Assembly: GCF_012935325.2 (NCBI RefSeq)
Contig: NZ_JABBYG020000001.1
Location: 806,001 to 870,000 of the forward strand
Length of the DNA: 64,000 nt
Reading direction: 5' to 3'
Source of the DNA: Paenibacillus sp. PL91
GTDB taxonomy: Bacteria > Bacillota > Bacilli > Paenibacillales > Paenibacillaceae
This document shows, one piece after another, positions 58,982 through 64,000 of this stretch (position 1 is the stretch's first letter; each line of letters opens with the position of its first letter). The notes beneath the pieces were generated by a model. The model saw only the letters and a program-made list of their open reading frames with translations. It did no database searches and had not been told where the DNA came from. The position numbers were made by a program, and so were the translations under genes.

Positions 58982-60154
58982 ATGCGTCAAACGATCATTG
59001 TCGGCGGGAAAAGAACGGCATTTGGCAAATTCGGCGGCATGTTCAAGGACGTGAAGGCTGTGGAGCTTGGAGCGGCTTCGATTAAGGGGGCCATGGAGCA
59101 TTGCGGGATAGCTGCTGATGAAGTGGATGCTGTCATCATGGGCATGGTTCTCCAAGCGGGCTGCGGGCAAAATCCAGCTCGGCAAGCAGCAAGACTAGCA
59201 GGTATCGGTTGGAGCGTTCCCTCGGAAACGATCAATAAAGTATGTGCCTCCGGGCTGCGGGCTATCACCTTGGCGGATCAAATGATACGTGCCGAAGAGG
59301 CCGATACGATTGTCGCGGGCGGAATGGAGAGCATGAGCCAAGCGCCGTTCGCTATTCAGACAGCAAGATGGGGAAGCCGGCTTGGCCATTCGCAGTTGAC
59401 GGATCTCTTAATTAACGACGGTCTGCTTTGTCCATTCAACGATGTGCAAATGGCTGTTCATGCCAATGCTATCGCAGCAGAGTTTGGCATAAGCCGAACC
59501 GAACAGGACGAGTGGGCGTTAAGAAGCCATAATCGGGCGAGTTCCGCAATGATCAGTCATCTGTTCGAAGAGGAAATCACTCCGTATTTGACTCCTTCTA
59601 GCGTTATTCTAAGTAGCGATGAGAGTCCGCGCTCCGATACGAATGGCGTGAAACTGGCGCAGCTTAAGCCTCTGCACGGCTCCAGCGGTTCGATCACCGC
59701 AGGAAATGCTCCCGGCATAAATGACGGGGCTGCGGCTTTGGTGTTGATGTCTAATGAAGAGGCGCTGCGTGGCGGATACAAACCGGTTGCCAAGATCATC
59801 GCTCATAGCGCGATCGGGACGGAAGCGCCTTATCTTGCTACCGCACCCGCCCTCGCCATCGAGAAGCTTTTGCGGAAAACGGGACTTTCACTTGAGGACA
59901 TCGATTTATTTGAGGTAAACGAAGCCTTTGCTTCCGTCATTCCAACATGCGGCAAAATACTCGGCTGGGACGCGGAGAAGATCAACGTAAATGGAGGCGC
60001 GATTGCGCTAGGCCATCCGATTGGCGCTAGCGGCGCAAGAATCGTGCTTACATTAATGCATGAATTGCAGCGGCGTGGCGGCGGCCTTGGAATTGCCGCG
60101 ATTTGCAGCGGAGGAGCGCAAGGCGATGCGGTATTGATTCAGGTGGATGGATGA
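58982..60154 (+). CDS. mmgA: Acetyl-CoA acetyltransferase (thiolase)
   Basis: 390 residues. Catalytic C88 ([11 protein letters not shown]), H345 ([11 protein letters not shown]) and C375 (ICSGGAQGD); FEVNEAFA is present. It condenses or cleaves acetoacetyl-CoA; length is standard. GGAGGCG precedes the ATG, 16 bp after the acyl-CoA dehydrogenase-like gene. In B. subtilis the mmg order is mmgA-mmgB-mmgC-mmgD, and the same set occurs here. Confidence 0.93.
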   Translation: MRQTIIVGGKRTAFGKFGGMFKDVKAVELGAASIKGAMEHCGIAADEVDAVIMGMVLQAGCGQNPARQAARLAGIGWSVPSETINKVCASGLRAITLADQMIRAEEADTIVAGGMESMSQAPFAIQTARWGSRLGHSQLTDLLINDGLLCPFNDVQMAVHANAIAAEFGISRTEQDEWALRSHNRASSAMISHLFEEEITPYLTPSSVILSSDESPRSDTNGVKLAQLKPLHGSSGSITAGNAPGINDGAAALVLMSNEEALRGGYKPVAKIIAHSAIGTEAPYLATAPALAIEKLLRKTGLSLEDIDLFEVNEAFASVIPTCGKILGWDAEKINVNGGAIALGHPIGASGARIVLTLMHELQRRGGGLGIAAICSGGAQGDAVLIQVDG

Positions 60155-60170
60155 AACTGAGGTGGTAGGG

Positions 60171-61022
60171 ATGGCTTTTCGAACAATTACGGTAATAGGC
60201 GCCGGGCAAATGGGGAGCGGGATTGCACAGACGTTTGCTCAAAGCGGCTATCCGGTTATGCTTTACGATATCGACGATTCTGCCATTAATCGCGGCTTAT
60301 CCTCGATCGAAGCTTCATTGTCTCGACTTGTCTCTAAGGGGAAAATAACCGAGGAAGAGCGAGTGCTGACGCTCGGCAATCTTACAGTTTCAACAGTAAT
60401 GGATAGGGCTGCTCATACTGAGCTTGTCATTGAAGCTGCGCCAGAGCGAATGGACTTGAAGAAAGCCTTATTTAAGCAGCTGGATCAGATTTGCACCGCT
60501 AATACGATTTTGGCGACCAATACCTCTTCCTTATCCATTACCGATATGGCAGCCTCTACGAATCGGCCGCAGCTTGTCATTGGCATGCATTTCATGAACC
60601 CTGTTCCCGTTATGCCGCTCGTTGAGATTATTCGGGGGCTAGCGACATCGGATGAAACCTTCAATAGGATCAAAGAGCTTGCAATCGCCATAGGTAAATC
60701 ACCGGTAGCGGTAAATGATTATCCAGGCTTCGTCTCTAACCGCATATTGATGCCGATGATTAATGAAGCAATTTACACCGTTTATGAGGGAGTAGCAGAG
60801 CCGGAAGCTGTGGACCAAGTGATGAAGCTTGGCATGAATCATCCGATGGGGCCGCTTGCGCTGGCTGACTTCATTGGATTAGATACTTGCTTAGCCATTA
60901 TGGAAACGCTGCATGCTGGCTTTGGCGACTCCAAATATAGACCTTGTCCGCTGCTCCGGAAATATGTGCAAGCCGGCTGGCTGGGACGCAAGACGGGACG
61001 CGGTTTTTACATTTACGATTGA
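60171..61022 (+). CDS. mmgB: 3-Hydroxybutyryl-CoA dehydrogenase
   Basis: 283 residues from ATG 60171 (GAGGTGG upstream); ATG 60147 would overlap mmgA. NAD motif [19 protein letters not shown], catalytic His in [16 protein letters not shown] with Glu in the same strand, and [20 protein letters not shown]. The C-terminal domain ends [15 protein letters not shown], typical of the short-chain enzyme. It oxidises 3-hydroxyacyl-CoA between dehydrogenase and thiolase steps. Confidence 0.94.
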   Translation: MAFRTITVIGAGQMGSGIAQTFAQSGYPVMLYDIDDSAINRGLSSIEASLSRLVSKGKITEEERVLTLGNLTVSTVMDRAAHTELVIEAAPERMDLKKALFKQLDQICTANTILATNTSSLSITDMAASTNRPQLVIGMHFMNPVPVMPLVEIIRGLATSDETFNRIKELAIAIGKSPVAVNDYPGFVSNRILMPMINEAIYTVYEGVAEPEAVDQVMKLGMNHPMGPLALADFIGLDTCLAIMETLHAGFGDSKYRPCPLLRKYVQAGWLGRKTGRGFYIYD

Positions 61023-61059
61023 AGGCGGGGTTCGGTTTTTCGGAAAGGGGTGCAGGGCA

Positions 61060-62205
61060 GTGGAGCTCCGGTTTACGCAGAAACAAGAAGAGCTGCAGAG
61101 AGCGGTCCGGCATTTTGCGGAGACAGAGATTGCCAAGGTTGTGCCGATTATGGAACAAAACGATGAATTTCCGAGCTTATTGCTAGCTAAGATGGCTCAG
61201 CGCGGATTAATGGGCATTCCCATTCCGAAGTTATGGGGCGGCGCTGGTGCCGACTTTATTTCGTATATCGCTGCGATTAACGAAATTTCCAAGGTGAGCG
61301 CAACGATAGGCGTCATTTTATCCGTTCATACATCCGTTGGCACTTTCCCGATTTTGCAATACGGTACGCAGGAGCAAATGGAAAAATATGTGAGCAGGCT
61401 CGCTTCTGGCGAGAGCTTAGGCGCTTTCGCTTTAACCGAGCCTCACGCCGGATCGGATGCTTCCTCCATACGAACATCAGCCGTCCGGGTCGGAGATCAT
61501 TATATTTTGAACGGGACGAAAGTATTTATTACGAATGCCGGAGCAGCGGACACCTATGTCACCTTTGCGGTGACTGATTCGTCTAAGGGCTCTCGCGGCA
61601 TTACCGCATTTATAATAGAGCGAGATTCGCATGGACTTACGATTGGCAGAAAAGAAAAGAAAATGGGGCTGCATGGCTCAAACACCTGTGAATTGATTTT
61701 TGATCAGATGAAGGTGCCGATAACGCAGCGGCTAGGCGAGGAAGGTAAAGGTTTTGCCATTGCGAAAGGTACGCTTGACGGCGGTAGAATCGGGATTGGG
61801 GCACAAGCGCTAGGCATTGCACAAGCAGCGCTTGAGGTGCTGAAGAATCGATTCCATCCTTACGTCGAAGGAACAGCAATGCGGCACGGCAAGCCGCCGC
61901 TTCATCTGCATGCTAAACTAGCTGATTTGGCCGCTCAGGTAGAAGCGGCACGGCTTCTCGTCTATCATGCAGCTTATTTGCGCCAGCAAGGGCTTCCTTG
62001 TACGAAGGAAGCATCTATCGCGAAAATGTTCGCATCCGATACGGCTGTCGCCGTTACGGGCGCGGCAGTGCATATGCTGGGAGCTGCGGGCTGCACGAAG
62101 GAGCTGTCCGCAGAAAGGCTATTTCGGGATGCCAAGGTTACTCAAATTTACGAGGGCACCAATGAGATTCACAGAATCGTAATCAGCAACCAATTGCTTA
62201 AGTAG
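61060..62205 (+). CDS. mmgC: Acyl-CoA dehydrogenase
   Basis: 381 residues from GTG 61060, 9 bases after AAAGGGG; upstream codons belong to mmgB. LTEPHAGSDASSI binds FAD and substrate, GTKVFITNAG and GIGAQALGIAQAALE are typical, and E365 in QIYEGTNEI is the catalytic base. Length and motifs are those of a short-chain enzyme. With mmgA/B it completes a beta-oxidation set acting on butyryl- or similar CoA esters. Confidence 0.93.
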   Translation: MELRFTQKQEELQRAVRHFAETEIAKVVPIMEQNDEFPSLLLAKMAQRGLMGIPIPKLWGGAGADFISYIAAINEISKVSATIGVILSVHTSVGTFPILQYGTQEQMEKYVSRLASGESLGAFALTEPHAGSDASSIRTSAVRVGDHYILNGTKVFITNAGAADTYVTFAVTDSSKGSRGITAFIIERDSHGLTIGRKEKKMGLHGSNTCELIFDQMKVPITQRLGEEGKGFAIAKGTLDGGRIGIGAQALGIAQAALEVLKNRFHPYVEGTAMRHGKPPLHLHAKLADLAAQVEAARLLVYHAAYLRQQGLPCTKEASIAKMFASDTAVAVTGAAVHMLGAAGCTKELSAERLFRDAKVTQIYEGTNEIHRIVISNQLLK

Positions 62206-62235
62206 TTCGATTTCTTAATAAAAGGCGGTGGCAGA

Positions 62236-63135
62236 ATGGGTGTATCCCCGGGGCAGCGTCTACGCGAGGCGCTTATCGTCGAAAAGCCCCTGCAAGTCGC
62301 AGGCACTATTCATGCCTATTCAGCCATTCTGGCGGAACGTGCCGGTTTTCGTGCTTTATATTTATCTGGCGCAGGCGTCGCAAATGCGTCCTTTGGGTTA
62401 CCTGACCTAGGCATCACGACGCTGCACGATTGTTTGGAGGAGGTAAGAAGGATCACGAGCGCAACGGAGCTGCCGCTGCTCGCAGATGTGGATACCGGCT
62501 TTGGCGGCGCCTTCCAAATTGCACGCACCATCAAGGAAATGAATCGCGCCGGAGCAGCCGGCGTTCATATCGAGGATCAAATCATGGCCAAACGCTGCGG
62601 GCACCGCCCCAATAAATCCATCGTCAGCAAAGGGGAGATGACGGATCGTATCAAAGCGGCAGCAGATGCAAGAATGGATGCACAGTTTGTCATTATGGCT
62701 CGCACGGATGCCCTTGCGGTTGAGGGATTGGAATCCGCAATCGAAAGAGCATGTGCCTGTGTCGAAGCAGGGGCGGACATGATATTCCCTGAGGCGGTCA
62801 CCCGGCTTGAGGATTACCAGGCGTTCGCTGACGCTGTAAAGGTTCCCGTCCTTGCCAACATAACCGAGTTTGGCCAGACGCCGCTGTTCACGATTGAGGA
62901 GCTTGAGAAGGCGGGCGTTGGCTTGGCTCTTTATCCGTTATCAGCCTTTCGCGCAATGAACGCAGCCGCTCTGCTCATCTATGAGACGATTCGGCGCGAA
63001 GGGACGCAAAAGAATGTGATAAGCCATATGCAAACACGTGCGGAACTCTATGATTTTCTTGATTATTTCAGCTATGAGAACAAGCTGGATCAGCTATACG
63101 GAAGCCGGAAGGAGGAGTCGAGCGATGGCAACTAA
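62236..63135 (+). CDS. prpB: Methylisocitrate lyase
   Basis: 299 residues (B. subtilis yqiQ/mmgF equivalent). Cleaves 2-methylisocitrate to pyruvate and succinate in the methylcitrate cycle. [29 protein letters not shown] (metal Asp), IEDQ and the catalytic loop KRCGH (C121). [10 protein letters not shown] is the class-specific stretch that separates it from isocitrate lyase. 8-11 bases overlap with the synthase gene downstream. Confidence 0.94.
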   Translation: MGVSPGQRLREALIVEKPLQVAGTIHAYSAILAERAGFRALYLSGAGVANASFGLPDLGITTLHDCLEEVRRITSATELPLLADVDTGFGGAFQIARTIKEMNRAGAAGVHIEDQIMAKRCGHRPNKSIVSKGEMTDRIKAAADARMDAQFVIMARTDALAVEGLESAIERACACVEAGADMIFPEAVTRLEDYQAFADAVKVPVLANITEFGQTPLFTIEELEKAGVGLALYPLSAFRAMNAAALLIYETIRREGTQKNVISHMQTRAELYDFLDYFSYENKLDQLYGSRKEESSDGN

Positions 63136-64000
63136 AAAACCGGGTGGGCTTGCGGAAGTCATTGCCGGGGTTACCGCGATTTCAACCGTTGGCAAGGAAG
63201 GCAAGGGGCTTACCTATCGCGGCTATTCGATCGAGGATCTTGCCAGCTATGGCACCTTTGAGGAAACCGCTTATCTGCTCATTTACGGGAAGCTCCCCGA
63301 TCATCAGGAATTGCAGCAGTATAAACAAAAGCTGCAGCATATGCGAAGTCTGCCGACAGGCTTGCTCACGATTTTGGAACAGCTCCCTGGGAGCACGCAT
63401 CCGATGGATGTGCTGCGTACAGGCGTTTCCGCACTTGCGGCCTTTGAGCCTGAGACCGCACAGCATCATCAATATGAAATCGCCGATCGATTAATCGCAA
63501 GCTGCGCTTCCGTGCTGCTGTACTGGCATCATTATCATAGAAATGGCAGCAGGATCGACACGGCAACGGATAACGGCAGCATTGCCGGGCATTTTCTCCA
63601 GCTGCTGCACGGGGATAGGCCAAGCGAGCTTCACGAGAAGGCGATGGACGTCTCACTCATCCTGTACGCGGAGCATGAGTTTAACGCTTCCACATTCGCA
63701 GCACGCGTGACGACTTCCACCTTGTCCGATCTATACTCGGCAGTTACGACCGGTATCGGCACGCTGCGCGGCAATCTTCATGGCGGCGCTAACGAGGCGG
63801 CTATGGAATTAATTGAACGATTTACAAGCCCAAGCGACGCCGAAAGCGGCGTTATGCAGCTGCTGAAGGACAAAAAATTAATTATGGGCTTTGGCCATCG
63901 TGTATATTCGGTCTCAGATCCGAGATCGGATTTGATCAAAGCATGGTCGAGGAAGCTGTCTGAGGCTGGAGGCGACATGTCGCTTTATCACATATCGGAG
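63125..64000 (+). CDS. mmgD: 2-Methylcitrate synthase/citrate synthase (3' truncated by the window)
   Basis: ATG 63125 after AAGGAGG; 292 codons are present and the frame runs off the window. Starts [20 protein letters not shown] and [18 protein letters not shown], the form of the Bacillus methylcitrate synthase. [18 protein letters not shown] and [12 protein letters not shown] (catalytic His) followed by [13 protein letters not shown] (second His) are intact. Adjacent methylisocitrate lyase makes the 2-methylcitrate role more likely than plain citrate synthase. Methylcitrate dehydratase is expected just beyond 64000. Confidence 0.93.
   Translation, partial: MATKKPGGLAEVIAGVTAISTVGKEGKGLTYRGYSIEDLASYGTFEETAYLLIYGKLPDHQELQQYKQKLQHMRSLPTGLLTILEQLPGSTHPMDVLRTGVSALAAFEPETAQHHQYEIADRLIASCASVLLYWHHYHRNGSRIDTATDNGSIAGHFLQLLHGDRPSELHEKAMDVSLILYAEHEFNASTFAARVTTSTLSDLYSAVTTGIGTLRGNLHGGANEAAMELIERFTSPSDAESGVMQLLKDKKLIMGFGHRVYSVSDPRSDLIKAWSRKLSEAGGDMSLYHISE

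Overview
This window looks like the chromosome of an endospore-forming, Gram-positive bacterium of the Paenibacillus type. The evidence is a complete GerA/GerB/GerC germinant-receptor operon, a mother-cell style fatty-acid/methylcitrate (mmg) operon, strong GGAGG ribosome-binding sites, solute-binding lipoproteins instead of periplasmic proteins, GlnR/TnrA-type operator sites and homologues of Bacillus genes (nasBC, ycgRQ, trhO, namA). The species assignment is an inference from gene content. No rRNA, tRNA or CRISPR array was seen.

Layout. 1-9149: a hexuronate/sugar-acid utilisation locus with the end of an AraC-type regulator, an RraA-like aldolase, a two-permease plus lipoprotein ABC importer, mannonate dehydratase, an enolase-superfamily dehydratase and two short-chain dehydrogenases. 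9373-12921: a VanW gene and a small membrane-protein gene that is split by a 2,157-bp mobile element. 13014-33072: a mixed housekeeping and accessory stretch: PCYCGC lipoprotein, epimerase, glucosaminidase, trhO, a membrane protein/lipoprotein pair, a HxlR-namA redox pair, LysR-aroC, a molybdopterin oxidoreductase, a riboswitch-controlled DMT exporter, clpP and an ECF sigma factor. 33242-41590: a HAD phosphatase, a small HTH gene with a structured leader, a three-gene phosphorelay ending in a diguanylate cyclase, and rpiA. 41786-45985: the ger operon. 46031-54034: nitrate assimilation, with a nitrate transporter divergent from moeA-nasB-nasC. 54153-57622: ABC-F and ycgRQ. 57826-64000: the mmg operon, cut by the window end in the 2-methylcitrate synthase.

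Three things stand out. (1) 10412-12568 is a transposase-less element with TGTTCA termini, six transposase-binding-like 20-bp repeats at one end and three at the other, and a perfect 5-bp target duplication (TTGAA). Removing it restores an intact 174-aa reading frame. Its only cargo is a TetR regulator and a ketopantoate-reductase-like enzyme. (2) Both divergent nitrate-assimilation transcripts (nasA and moeA-nasBC) start with a twin-hairpin leader with A--G-- hexaloops, overlapping a terminator. This is the layout of ANTAR (NasT/NasR-type) antitermination, and each promoter carries a GlnR/TnrA-like box over its -35. (3) A purine-class riboswitch with an enlarged P2 loop and a guanine-type specificity base appears wired as an ON switch for an EamA-family exporter.

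Start codons were chosen by ribosome-binding site and family length and often differ from the longest reading frame.
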